Shown one piece after another: positions 1 to 12,200 of a stretch of 20,799 nt of DNA. The first letter of the stretch is position 1. Every line of letters starts with the position of its first letter. The DNA is taken from positions 1-20,799 of the forward strand of contig DNXO01000084.1 in NCBI GenBank assembly GCA_003506895.1, written 5' to 3'. A program made the translations under genes and the position numbers. A model generated the notes under the pieces. The model saw only the letters and a list, made by a program, of their open reading frames with translations, searched no databases and had not been told where the DNA came from. The DNA is from Acetobacteraceae bacterium. Its GTDB lineage: Bacteria > Pseudomonadota > Alphaproteobacteria > Acetobacterales > Acetobacteraceae.

Positions 1-158
1 TGGAAGGCTTCTTCTCGAAGATGGCGCGCTCGATGCTTCGCCACATTCGCGTCGCATCGAAGGCTGAACTCAAGGCACGCATTCTCGCCTATCTCGACGA
101 CATCAACGCCGAACCCGTTGTTCACACCTGGACCTACAAGATCAGTGAAGCCGCGTGA
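1..158 (+). CDS. IS630-family transposase, C-terminal end only
   Basis: The reading frame enters from the left edge; the first whole codon is at position 3 and the stop is TGA at 156-158. The visible 51 residues contain FFSKMARSMLRHIRV, then KAELKARI and a DINAEP-VVHTW ending. This is the usual C-terminus of IS630-type DDE transposases, where the last catalytic Glu lies just before the FFSK segment (here the E of EGFFSK, although the context is cut). The rest of the gene is outside the window, so I cannot tell whether the element is intact. IS630 elements move by cut-and-paste at TA or CTAG targets. The family call is from recognition of the sequence, not from a search. Confidence 0.85.
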   Translation, partial: EGFFSKMARSMLRHIRVASKAELKARILAYLDDINAEPVVHTWTYKISEAA

Positions 159-189
159 TAGGAGTCGCTTTATGGAAACGCTGTACTAG
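159..189. mobile_element. Probable right end of the IS630-type element
   Basis: The transposase stop is followed by only about 30 bp before a CTAG tetranucleotide at 186-189. Known IS630 elements insert at CTAG/TA and often end a few tens of bases after the transposase. The stretch reads TAGGAGTCGCTTTATGGAAA and continues to CTAG, which could be the terminal inverted repeat. The matching left end is outside the window, so the boundary is not proven. The region right of 190 is more AT-rich, consistent with leaving the element. Confidence 0.4.
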
Positions 190-194
190 TATCG

Positions 195-217
195 TTGTCG
201 CAATTAGTGTATATAAG
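195..217 (+). promoter_or_regulatory. AT-rich stretch, weak promoter candidate for the giant gene
   Basis: Between the transposase and the giant gene the only AT-rich patch is about 200-222, containing TATATAAG at 210-217. A TTGTCG box lies at 195-200 but is only 11 nt from TATAAG, too short for a standard sigma-70 spacing. The TATA-like patch therefore stands without a convincing -35. The rest of the 159-288 gap shows no other clear signal. Transcription could also read through from the insertion element. Confidence 0.2.
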
Positions 218-276
218 TTTCAACCGATGACTCGCGCCGCTGACGCACCTAGTCCGGCTGCGTTCCGTGATTTTTC

Positions 277-281
277 AGGAG
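277..281 (+). promoter_or_regulatory. Ribosome binding site fixing the GTG start of the giant gene
   Basis: AGGAG ends 7 nt before the GTG at 289. An in-frame TGA lies at 268-270, only 18 nt upstream, so the reading frame cannot extend further left. Together these place the start at GTG 289 and exclude a longer N-terminus with a signal peptide. Confidence 0.8.
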
Positions 282-288
282 TTACGAC

Positions 289-3200
289 GTGCCGCAGACG
301 ACATTCACCGTCGGTAGCCAGGCCGAACTCAACGCCGCGATCGCATCCATTGATGCAGGTGGGGCGAACGCTGGTGCGTTTGCCTACACGATCACGTTCG
401 CAAACACGATTCTACTGAGCACTGATCTCAACGCAATCAATCTGCTATCCGGCGCCTCGCTCACCATCCAGGGCGGAAGCCATTCACTGGACGGCGGAAC
501 AACGTCAAGCGGCCTCTTCGTCCAGTCTGGAAAGGTCACCGTCGATAACCTGACGATCGTCAACGCTACCGCTCGGGGGGGCGCGGGCGGTTCGGGCACG
601 TACGGCGGCGGCGGCGGTGCGGGCCTGGGCGGCGGCCTTTTTGTCGGCACCGCCGCCAACGTCACACTGAACAACGTAGCCTTCAGCGCCGATGGCGCAG
701 TTGGGGGCTCCGGCGGAGCGTCTGAGAACGGCGTGCGCGGCGGCGGCGGCGGCGGCGGCATGGGGGGTGCCGGCGGCAATTCGCTGACCAGCACGAGCTA
801 TGGCGGCGGCGGTGGCGGCGGAGGTGGTGGACTGGGTAACGCCGCGAATGGCGGCGCCAGCGGCTTTCGGAAGTTCAAGAGCACAATTCTCGGTCTCGGA
901 AACTACTACGGCGGGTCCGGTATCGGCGGATCGACTGGTATCGGTGCCGGCGCCGCCAGCGGTGCCGCGGGCGGCAATCAGTCTTATCAGTTGTGGTCGA
1001 ACTTCGGGGGGATTCCCTTCATCAAGGTGTCGTGGAACGCCAACGGCGGATCCGGCGGAAGCGCGGGCGGAGGCGGCGGTGGGGGAGCCGACATGGCCGC
1101 GGGCGGCGGCGGCGGTATCGGAGGAACTAACGGCCAGAGCGGTCAGTACTTCACCGGCTACGCTATCCCCCCCGATGCACTGACCCAAACGCCTGGGATA
1201 AAGGGTGGAACAACGGTCCTGTCGGCGGTCGGCGGGACCGGCGGGTTCGGCGGCGGCGGCGGCGGTGCAAGCGACTATTCTACTGGCACCGTGAAACCCG
1301 CGGGTGGCGCTGGTGGCTTCGGCGGTGCTGGCGGCGGCGGCTACGTCGGTGGTGCTGGTGGATTTGGTGGCGGTGGCGGCGGTGGGTCGCCTGGCACCAA
1401 TGGCATCTTTGGAGCCGGCGGCTTTGGCGCCGGTTCGGCAGGGCAGTCCGGCGGTGGGGGCCTCGGCGCCGGGGGCGCCATATTTGTCCAGGCCGGTGGG
1501 TCGCTGACGTTCGGCACCGGCACGATTTCCAATGTCGGCGCCCAGGGCGGCGCCGGCGGAACGGGCGTCGGACCCGCCGGTGCCAATGGCAGCGGATTCG
1601 GCAGTGCGCTGTTCGTCCAGGGCGGCGGCGCCATCAACCTCGATCCAGTTGGTGGCCGGTTGGTGATCGACGGTTCCGTAGCGGACCAGAATGGCTCCCT
1701 CAGCGGCTACACCGCCGATGCCGTCAGCCTGGTGATTCAAGGCGGCACGGTCGAACTGGGTGGGGTCAACACCTATACCGGCGGCACTACGATCGAAGCC
1801 GGCGCGGCGCTACAGATCGATGGCGGCGCAACCGCGGGTAGCGGGACGATCGCCTTCGCCGGAAACGCCGCGAAGCTGATGATAGCGGGCGGAACGATGC
1901 CATTGGCCGCGATCGGCGGCCTCGCGGCGGGCGATACGATCGACCTGCTCAATTTGGCACCCGGGGTATCCTTCGCCTCTTTGAATGCCGGCAACGTCCT
2001 GTCCGTGGTCACGACCAGCGGCACCGTGTCCCTTCAGCTTGCCGGGACCGCCTCCAGTAGGCGCGGGGACCCGCTGCAGGAAACCGCCGATGGATCGGGC
2101 GGCACCAACCTGACGTTGCTGGCCCCTGGCACCACCCAGTTTACGGTGACGACGGAATCCGACGTCAATACGGTCCTGAATTTTATCGATGCCGGCGGCC
2201 TGGGTGCGCGATCCCAGACGGCCTACACGATCACCTTCGGCACGATGACGAACAACACCATGTCGCTGACCACCGACATGGATGCCATCAACCTGATGTC
2301 CGGTTCCTCGCTGACCATCATCGGCGGCGGTGGCATCATCGACGGCGGTTACAGTGCCGGCACCGCCGGGTCGGGGACGCGCGGTTTCTTCGTCGATAAC
2401 GGCGCGGTCACCATCCAGAACCTGACGATCCGGAATGCGGCGGCTCGGGGTGGGGCGGGCGGTTCCGGCGCCCAGGGCGGCGGCGGCGGCATGGGCGCGG
2501 GCGGCGGTCTGTTCATTGCCGCGACTGGCACGGTGACCCTCAGCGGCGTCAGCTTCAGTAATGACGTTGCGATCGGCGGTGCCGGCGGTGCGCCGACCGC
2601 GACCGCCGGTGAAGGCGGCGGCGGCGGGATGGGCGGTGCGGGCGGTTCGGTCACGGACGGGTACGGTGGTGGTGGCGGCATCGGATCGGGTGCCACCGGG
2701 GGGGGCGACTCCAGCAGCCAGGGCGGGTCCGGCGTCGTGCTGGGCGCGGCCAGCGCCGGCTATGCCTCGAACGGGGCCACTGACCTGGCCGGCGGACTTT
2801 ATGGCGGCGGCGGCAGCGGCTCCGCCACGCGCTATGGTCGAGCCGGCGGCGGTGGCGTGGGTGGCGGTGGCGCGTCCGGCAATGGAGGCGTCGGCGGCTT
2901 CGGTGGAGGAAGTGCCGGCAGCGCCAGGCCCTCGGGTTATTATGGCGGATTTGGCGGCGGCGGCGGCGGCGGGAGCTACGGTGGCTTCGGCGGCGGCGAT
3001 GGCGGCGGCGCCGGGTATGGCGGCAATCAGGCCACGCACCTGGGATTCGGTGGCGGCCTGGGTGGTTCGGTCGGCAGCCTCAGGGGCGGCGGCGGTGGCC
3101 TGGGCGCGGGCGGCGATATCTTCGTCCAGCAGGGTGGCAGCCTGATCATTCAGGGCAGCACGCTGACCAGTGGCGGCGTCACGGGCGGCGCCCCCGGGGC

Positions 3201-6200
3201 AGGCGGCACAGCGGGGGGCGCGTTCGGCAGCGGCTTGTTCATCCAGGGCAACCAGTCGGTCACGCTCCAAGCGAATGTCGGTCAGGTTGTCACCATCGCC
3301 AGCGGGATCGCCGACGAGACCGGGTCGATTTCGACAACGACCGGCCAGGCCGGTCGATTGATCGTACAGGGTGGCGGCACGGTCAAACTGACCGGCAGCA
3401 GCACCTTTACCGGCGGGACCACCGTCGGCGCCGGCACCACGCTGGAGATCGGCTCGGCCGGCGCTGGCACCGGCACCATCGATCTCGCGGGCGTCAGCGA
3501 GACGCTGAAGATCGACGGCACGATCATGCCGACAAACACGATCGCCGGCTTCTTGGTGGGCGAGGTCATCGACCTTGCCAATCTGCCTACCGTTGGAAAC
3601 TCGGGTGCGGTGGATGCGAGCGGCAACCTGTCGATCGCCACGACCACCGGCACCGTCGTCCTGCATCTGGCTTTGACCGGACCGATTCCCAGCATTGCCG
3701 TTGCGTCGGATGGGAACGGCGGAACGAATGTGACGATGCGTTCGCCGGGGCAGACCAGCTTTGAGGCGAGCACCGAAACCGATCTCAACGCCGCGCTGTC
3801 GGTGATCGATATCGGCGGCGCCAATGCCAAGGCGAACACCGCGTACACGCTGACGCTGGACAGTTCGCTGATCAATCTGGCCAGCGATCTCGATGCTATC
3901 AATCTGATGGCGGGTTCGTCGCTGACGATTGTCGGCAATGGCGGTACGATTGACGGAGGCTTCAACACGGGCGTGACCGGGTCTGGCACCCGCGGCTTCT
4001 TCGTTTACAGCGGTGCTGTCAGCATCCAGAATCTGACAATCCAGAACGCCGTGGCGCGCGGTGGCGCCGGCGGATCGGGATACCGAGCGGGCGGTGGCGG
4101 TGCCGGGCTGGGCGGTGGCCTGTTCATCGCCAGCGGTGGCAGTGTCGCGTTGAGCGGCGTGCAATTCACCAACGACGTCGCGATCGGCGGCGCCGGCGGG
4201 CTTGGCGGCAGCGGTTTCGCGGGTGGCGGCGGCGGCCTTGGGGGCGCGGGCGGCAATAACGGTGGCGGCGGCGGCGGCGTTGGGTCCGGCGCCACCGGGG
4301 GCGATGGCCCCGGCGCGTATAACGGCGGCGCCGGGATCATTCTCGGGGCCAGCGGTGGCGGCACCGGACTTACCTCCAGTCATGTCGCGACGAGTGGCGG
4401 CGTCTCTGGCGGCGGCGGCGGCGGCGGACGATTCGGTGGCGGTGGTGGCGTTGGCGGCACCGCTGCCAACAACACGTCCACCGGCGGCTATGGGCGCTTT
4501 GGTGGCGGCTCGGCAGGTTATGCCGGCGACAATAATTATAGCACCCAGCGTGGCGAGTATCGGCCCGGTGGCGGTTTCGGCGGCGGCGGCGGCGGCTTCG
4601 CCTACAGCGGCTGGGGCGGCGGCGGCGGTGGCGGCAACGGGCACGTGGTGTTCAACGCCAGCGGTTTCGGCGGCGGCAATGGCAGCGTCAGCTACCAGGG
4701 TTCAGGCGCCCTGGGTGGCGGCGGCGGTCTTGGCGCCGGCGGCGACATCTTCGTTCAGCAGGGTGGTTCGCTCACCATCGGGACAGGCACGCTGTCCGGC
4801 GGTTCGGTCCAAGGCGGTGCGGCCGGCGGCGGCGCCCGACCCGGCGGGGGCGGCTATGCATTCGGCGGCGGCATTTTTGTCGAGAACCTCAGCGGCGCGA
4901 CCAGCCACCTCACATTCGCACCGGCCATTGGCCAAACCCTGACTGTCGCCGATGTCATCGCCGATCAGCCCGGCTCCACCGAACCGAACTATTCCAACGT
5001 GGGGGGATCCGCGGTCGGGCTGGTGATCAACGGCGGCGGCACGGTCAAGCTGGGTGCGAGCGGCAACGACTATTCCGGCGGCACCACGATCCAGGCTGGA
5101 TCGACGCTGGAGATCGCTAGCGGCGCCAAGGCCGGCGGCGGCGCGATCGCGTTCACCGCTGGAAGCACGGGCACCCTGCTGCTCGACGGCACCATCATGC
5201 CGGCCAATACGATCACAGGCTTTGCCGCGGGCGACACGATCGACCTTCGCGGTGTGACCTCGCCAGATAGCTTTGCCGTATTGAACACGGCTGACCAGCT
5301 TTCGATCGCCACTTCGACCACGTCGCAGACCCTGCAACTGTCCGGCACTTACGTGCCGCAACCGTTCGTTCTCAGCTCGGACGGCGCCGGCGGGACGTTG
5401 ATCACCTTGTCACCAGCGGCGTCCACCGGTTTCACGGTCAGCACCGCGAGCGACCTGAGCCAGGTCATATCGTTCATCGACGCCGGTGGCGCGGATTCCG
5501 CGATCAACACGGCTTACACGATCGACATCGTTGCGCCGGGCGGCACGTTGGACCTGACCGGTGACCTGAACGCGATCAACCTGGCGGCGGGGTCTTCGCT
5601 GACCATCGTCGGCAACGCCGGAACCATCGACGGCGGATACCAGGCCGGCGTGGCGGGTTCGGGCAACCGAGCCCTGATGGTGCTGGCGGGTACCGTGACG
5701 ATCGACGATCTGACGATACGCAACGCGGTGGCGCGTGGCGGCTCGGGCGGTTCGGGGCGATACGGCGGCGGCGGCGGGCTTGGTGCGGGCGGCGGTCTGT
5801 TCGTTGGAAGCGCGGCGAATGTGACGCTCAACGGCGTGTATTTGACAGGCGATGCCGCGATCGGCGGCGCGGGCGGGGCCGGCAGTGGATCGGCGGGCGC
5901 GGGCGGTGGCGGCGGGATGGGGGGCGCCGGCGGCAATGCCGCGACTGGCTTCCAAGGGCAGACTGGTGACGGCGGCGGCGGCGGTATCGGCGCGTCGGCC
6001 ACGGGCAGCAACGGCGCGGGCGTTGGGGCTGGTTCGGGTATCGTTCCGGGTGCGGCGGGTGGCGGAACCTCCTACCAGTATTCGTCCTCGGGCTTGCGTG
6101 ACCCGTTCTTGGGGGGAACCAACGGCGGCGGCGGTGCGGGCGGAATTTTCGCCGGTGGTGGCGGCATAAATGGCTACCATGGATACGGTGACCTATTCAC

Positions 6201-9200
6201 CAGCTTCCAACATTACAGCGGCGCTGGCGGGTTTGGTGGCGGCAGCGCGGGGGGCGAAAGCGGATATTCCGGTTTCGGTGGCGGATTGGGAGGCGGGGGC
6301 TATTTTCGCCAGCGTCCGCAAGCTGGCTTCGGCGGCGGCGGCGGTGGCACTGGAAGCTATCTGGGCGGCGGTCTCGGCGGCTTTGGCGCGGGCAACGGCG
6401 GGTCGGCTCCGGCGAACGGATCCGCGGGTGGCGGCGGTGGCCTGGGCGCCGGCGGTGGCATTTTCGTCCAGCAAGGCGGCTCCGTGGTTATTGGCGCCGG
6501 TAGCATTTCCGGTGGCTCCGCGGTCGGTGGGACTGCTGGCGCCGGAACCGCGACGGGCGCCGCCGGATCGGCGTTCGGTGCCGGCATCTTCGTCCAGAAC
6601 GGCAACATCACCTTCGACCCCGCCGCCGGAAAGACCATCGCCGTCGGCGACGTGATAGCGGATCAGTCCAGCAGCGGCGGCACCAGCGGCGTCGTCGTCA
6701 ACGGTCCCGGCACCGTCATTCTCAGCGCGCGGAACACCTACGCCGGCACCACGAGGGTTGATGCGGGCACGCTGGAACTCGCCGGCGACATTTCACAGCT
6801 TCAAGGCAACATCGTCGATAACGCCACGCTGGTGTTCGCGCAGGTCGGCGACGTCGAATTCGGTCACGTGATCTCCGGCACCGGCACCGTCGTCCAACAG
6901 GACACCGGAACAGTGACCCTGTCCGGTTCGGAAGCCTTTACCGGTGGCGCCACCATCGGCGCCGGCGTGCTCGCATTTACCGGGAACACCACGGGCGTTG
7001 CCGGCAATGTGGTCGATAATTCGGCACTGTTGTTTGCCCAGGCCGCGGATTCGTCGTTCGCCGGCCTGCTGTCCGGTCAGGGGACCTTGGCCCAGCAGGG
7101 TAGCGCGACACTGACCCTATCGGCGGCGAATGTGTTGCAAGGCGCGATCAACATCGCCTCCGGCGGCCTGGCGTTCACCGGCGACACGTCGGGGCTTGGC
7201 AGCGCGATCGCCGACAACGGTACCCTGATCTTTGCCCAGGCCGCGGACAGCTCGTTCGGTGGTGCGATCTCCGGCGGCGGCAGCCTGATCGAGCAGGGTA
7301 GCCATACGCTGACTTTGTCGGGCACGCCCACATTTTCCGGCACGACGACGATCGCCGCCGGCGCCACTCTAAGGCTGACCGGCGACACCAGCGGGCTTGG
7401 CGGCACGATCACCAACAACGGCACCCTGGTACTCAATCAGGCGGTGGACGGGGCGCTTGGCGCCACCATCATCGACAACGGTGGGTTGCAGTTCGTCCAG
7501 CACGTGAACAGCACATTCAGCGGCTCGATCGTCGCCAACGCCGGGGTCCTGTTCTACCAAAGCGCGAACAGCACATTGTCCGGCACGATCTCGGGCAGCG
7601 GCGGCCTGACGCAGGATGGCGGTGTCATCCTGACGATCAGCGGGGCGCAAACCTACACCGGCGGAACCACGCTGAATGCCGGCACCTTGCTGCTGGCCGC
7701 GGGTGGCAGCCTGTCGTCCACCGGGCGCGTAAGCGTCGGCAACTCTGCGACATTCAACCTGGCCGCCCAGGACGAAACCATTGGAGACCTGACCGGCGCC
7801 GGTGGAGAGGTCGCGCTCAACAGCTACAACCTGACGATCAACACCACGACGTCCGATACCTACAACGGCTTGATCACCGGCACCGGCGGATTGACCGTGC
7901 AGGGCACCGGCACCCTGACGGTCAACGGCACCGGCTTCTACACCGGCACCACGACGATCAAATCGGGCACCCTGAAAACCGGTGTCAGCGGCACCTTGAT
8001 CGGTGGCGGCGCCCTGGTGGTGGACGGCGGCACGATCGATCTCAGCGTTCAGGGCCTGGAGACGTTCGGCGACCTGTCCGGCACCGGCGGCACGATCGCG
8101 ATCGGCAGCGGCACAATGACGGTCGGCACCGCCGACAGCACCACATTCGCGGGCGTGATCACCGGCACGGGTACGCTTATCGAGCAAGGCGGCGGCACGC
8201 TGACGCTCTCCGGCGCGAATCCGTTCAACGGCAGCACGACGATCGATGTCGGAACCCTGGTGTTGACCGGCATCACGTCCGGCATGAGCGGCCCGATTCT
8301 CGATAACGATGCACTGGTGTTCGCCCAATCCGCGAGCAATGCCTTTGCCGGCACGATCGCTGGCAGCGGCGGGGTGACCCAGCTTGGGTCCGGGACACTG
8401 ACGTTGTCCGCCGCGAACAGCTATGGCGGCGCGACCACCATCACATCCGGCACGCTAGAGCTGACCGGCGATACTTCGGGTTTGACCGGCGCCATCGTCG
8501 ATAACGCCGCATTGGTGTTCGGACAGACGGTCAACGCATCGGTCACCCAGGCCATATCGGGCACCGGCGGCGTGACGCAGCAGGGAAGTGCCACCCTGAC
8601 GCTGAATGCGGCGGAGACCTACACCGGCAGCACCACGGTCGACTCCGGCACGCTCGTGCTCGGCGCCAGCGGCACGCTCGTCTCGGGTGGGACGCTGGTC
8701 ATCAATGGCGGCACGTTCGACACCGGCGGCCAAAGCCTGACAATCGGCGACCTGTCGGGAAGTGGCGGAACGCTGCTGATCAGCGGTGGAACCCTGACCG
8801 TCGGGACCGCCGATTCCACCCTGTATGCCGGCGCCGTCTCGGGATCGGGCGCGCTGGACAAGCAGGGCACCGGCACGCTGACGCTGGCTGGGGCGGTGAG
8901 TTACAGCTTAGGCACCCGGATCGACGCGGGCACGCTGACGTTCGCGGGCGACACATCGGGGCTAGGCGGCGCCATCGTTGACGACGCAGCGGTCGCGTTC
9001 GCACAGGCGTCAAGCAGTCTGTTCGCGGGCGTGATCTCGGGAACCGGTGGCGTGACTCAGCAAGGCTCCGCCACGCTGACGCTATCCGGCGCCAACACCT
9101 ATGGCGGCGCCACGACGATCACATCCGGCACGCTCGCTCTCAGCGGCGATGCCTCCCAGCTTTCCGGCCCCATCGTGGACAACGCGGCGCTGGTGTTCAC

Positions 9201-12200
9201 GCAGGCCGCCAGCGACGGGATAGCAGCCGTCATCTCCGGCAGCGGTGGAGTGACGCAGCAGGGCAGCGCGACCCTGACGTTGAGCGCGGCCGAAACCTAT
9301 ACCGGCGCCACCACGGTGCGATCGGGCACGCTTCTGCTTGGCGCCGCAGGCAGCCTGGCTTCGGGCGGTGCGCTGGTCATCAACGGCGGAACCTTCGACA
9401 CCGCCGGCAAGAATCTGACCGTCGGGGACCTGTCCGGCACCGGCGGATCGCTTCTGCTGTCAAACGGAACCATCACGCTCGGGACCGCTGCTTCCACACG
9501 CTACGCCGGCGGCATCACAGGCGACGGTGCGTTGGTGAAACAAGGCGCCGGGACACTGACCCTGGCCGGCGGGCTGAGCTACGCAGGCATTATCGAGGTC
9601 GATGCCGGAACGCTGACCCTGGCGGGCGACACGTCCCAACGCTCCGGCGGCATCGTCGACAATAGCGCGCTGGCGTTCGCGCAGACGGCGAACAGCAGCC
9701 TGTCCAGCGTGATCTCCGGCAGCGGCGGGCTGATCCAGAGCGGCAGCGCGATCCTGACATTGGGTACGGCCGAAACCTATACCAACGGCACGACGATCGA
9801 TTCCGGTACGCTGCGCCTGGGATCCGGAGCCAGCCTCGACTCCACCGGTGCCGTGGTGATGAACGGCGGCACGTTCGACCCTGGCGGCCAGAACGAAACC
9901 ATCGGCGACCTGTCGGGCACCGGCGACATCATTCTGACCAGCGGCGCGACGCTGACGATCAACGAAACCGGCAACACGACCTTCGCGGGTGCGATTTCCG
10001 GTTACGGCGGACTGGTCATGCAGGGCGGCGGAACATTGACCCTTTCCGGTGCCAGCACTTATCACGGCGGCGTCACGACAATCTCCAGCGGCACGCTGGT
10101 TCTGACAGGTGATACGTCTCAGCTTGGCGGCTCCATCGTTGACAACGCGGCGCTGATTTTCGCACCGGCCGGTGTCGACTCTCTCGGGACGACGATTTCG
10201 GGTGGTGTGGCCATTTCGGGCAGCGGCAGCATAACCGTTGGCTCCGGCACGCTACAGCTATCTGGCGATATCAGCGGCTTCAGCGGCCAGATCATCGATG
10301 ACGCCACGCTGGCATTCACCCGGCTTTCCGACAGCAGCGTCAGCGCGGTCATTTCCGGCACCGGTGGCGTGACCCAGCAAGGATGGGCCACGCTGACTCT
10401 GTCGGCGGCCGAAACATATACCGGCGCCACGGAGGTCGATGCCGGGAACCTGGTCCTTGGTTCCGGCGGGTCGCTGTCTTCGGTCAGTGCGCTGGTGGTG
10501 AATAATGGCGCGTTCGGCCTGGGTGGGAACAACCAGACCATCGGCGACCTGTCCGGCACCGGCGGTGCGATCAACCTGGGCTCCGGCACGCTGACCGCCG
10601 GAACCGCGAACAGCACCACGTTCGATGGCATGATCACCGGCAGCGGCGGGCTGGTGAAGCAGGGCACCGGCACCCTGACGCTCACCAGCTATGTCGGCTA
10701 CACCGGCCCGACCACGATTCTAGGTGGAACACTCGATCTTTCCGGTAATACGTCGCAGCTCAGCGGCGATATGGCCGATGGCGGGGCGCTGGTTTTCTCG
10801 CAACCTTTCGACAGCGCCTACAGCGGAACGATCTCCGGCTCCGGCGGGGTGACGCAGGACGGCAGCGCAACGCTTACGCTGTCTGGTGCGAACACCTATA
10901 GCGGTCCGACCACCATCATGCAGGGCTCGCTGGTCGTTACCGGCGACACGTCCCTGCTGTCCGGCAATGTCGTTGACAACGCAGCTCTGACCTTCGCGCA
11001 GAGCGGCAATAGTTCGCTGTCGGGCGTCATATCCGGCAGCGGCCACGTGACCCAGGCCGGCGCCGGAACGCTGACGTTGGGGGCGGCGGAAACATATACC
11101 GGCGGCACCGAGATCGACTCCGGCACGCTGGCGCTGGCGACCGGTGCCAGCCTCGCATCCGGCGGTTCGCTGGCGCTGAACGGCGGCACGTTCGACCTCG
11201 GTAACCAGAATGAGGTGCTGGGCGAGGTCAACGGCGCAGGCGCGATCATGCTTGGCGCCGGCACGCTCACGCTGGGAACCGCCAACGACACCGCACTGGC
11301 GGCGGTGATGTCGGGCGCGGGCGGATTGGTCAAGCAAGGCACCGGCACCGTCACAGTGTCCGGGGCCAACACCTATCAAGGCGATACGACGGTCGATGCG
11401 GGCACCCTGATCCTGGCAGGCGATCTGTCGGGGACGGGCAGCAACATCCAGAACGCCGGCACCCTGGTGTTCGCCACCGACAGCACGTCGTTCAGCGGCA
11501 ATATCGTCAATACCGACAGCGTGGTGTTCGACCAGACTGGCGGCGACAGTGCCTATGCCGGAGCGATCTCCGGAACTGGCGGGCTGACGCAACAGGGCGC
11601 CAACACCCTGACGCTGTCGGGCACGGATACCGCCACCGGCGGAATCACCATCGCGTCCGGTGCGTTGCAACTGACAGGCGCGGCGCTGGAATATGCCGGC
11701 AGCGTCACCGACACCGCCACATTGCTGTTCCAGTCGGACAGCAACGCATCGTTCGCGGGTACGATCACCGGCACGGGCGGCGTCACCGTGTCCGGCACGG
11801 CCGACCTGACGCTGACCGGCGTCCAGGGCTACACGGGCGGTACCGACCTGGAGTCCGGGCATGTGTTGCTTGGCACCGGCGCAAGTCTGGCTGCCGCTGG
11901 CGCATTGACAATCAACGGCGGCACCTTCGACCTCGGTAATCAGAACGAAACGATCGGCGATCTGAACGGCGGTGGCGGAACGATCGAGCTGGGGACGGGA
12001 ACCTTGTTTTTCGGTACCGGCGGCACGACGGATTTCTCCGGAGCGATTCACGGCGGTTCCGGCGGACTGTTCCTGCAAGGCGGCGGCACGTCCACTTTCG
12101 ATGGCACGCTCGATCTTGGCGGTACGATCACGATCGATCCCAGCACGCTGGTTTTCACTGGCGATACGTCGAATATCACGGGCGAGATCGTTGACGACGG

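Noticed and set aside
155..418. Plus-strand 87-codon frame at the IS boundary
   Set aside because: It overlaps the well-supported GTG start of the giant gene, has no ribosome site and no recognisable product.
1810..4644. Very long minus-strand open frames inside the giant gene (for example 1810-4644, 505-1740, 10720-12570), and Pro/Ala-rich ones in other frames
   Set aside because: They mirror GGC/GCC-rich repeats, have Ala/Gly/Arg or Pro-rich products without family features, and lack ribosome sites. The plus-strand frame has recognisable domains throughout.
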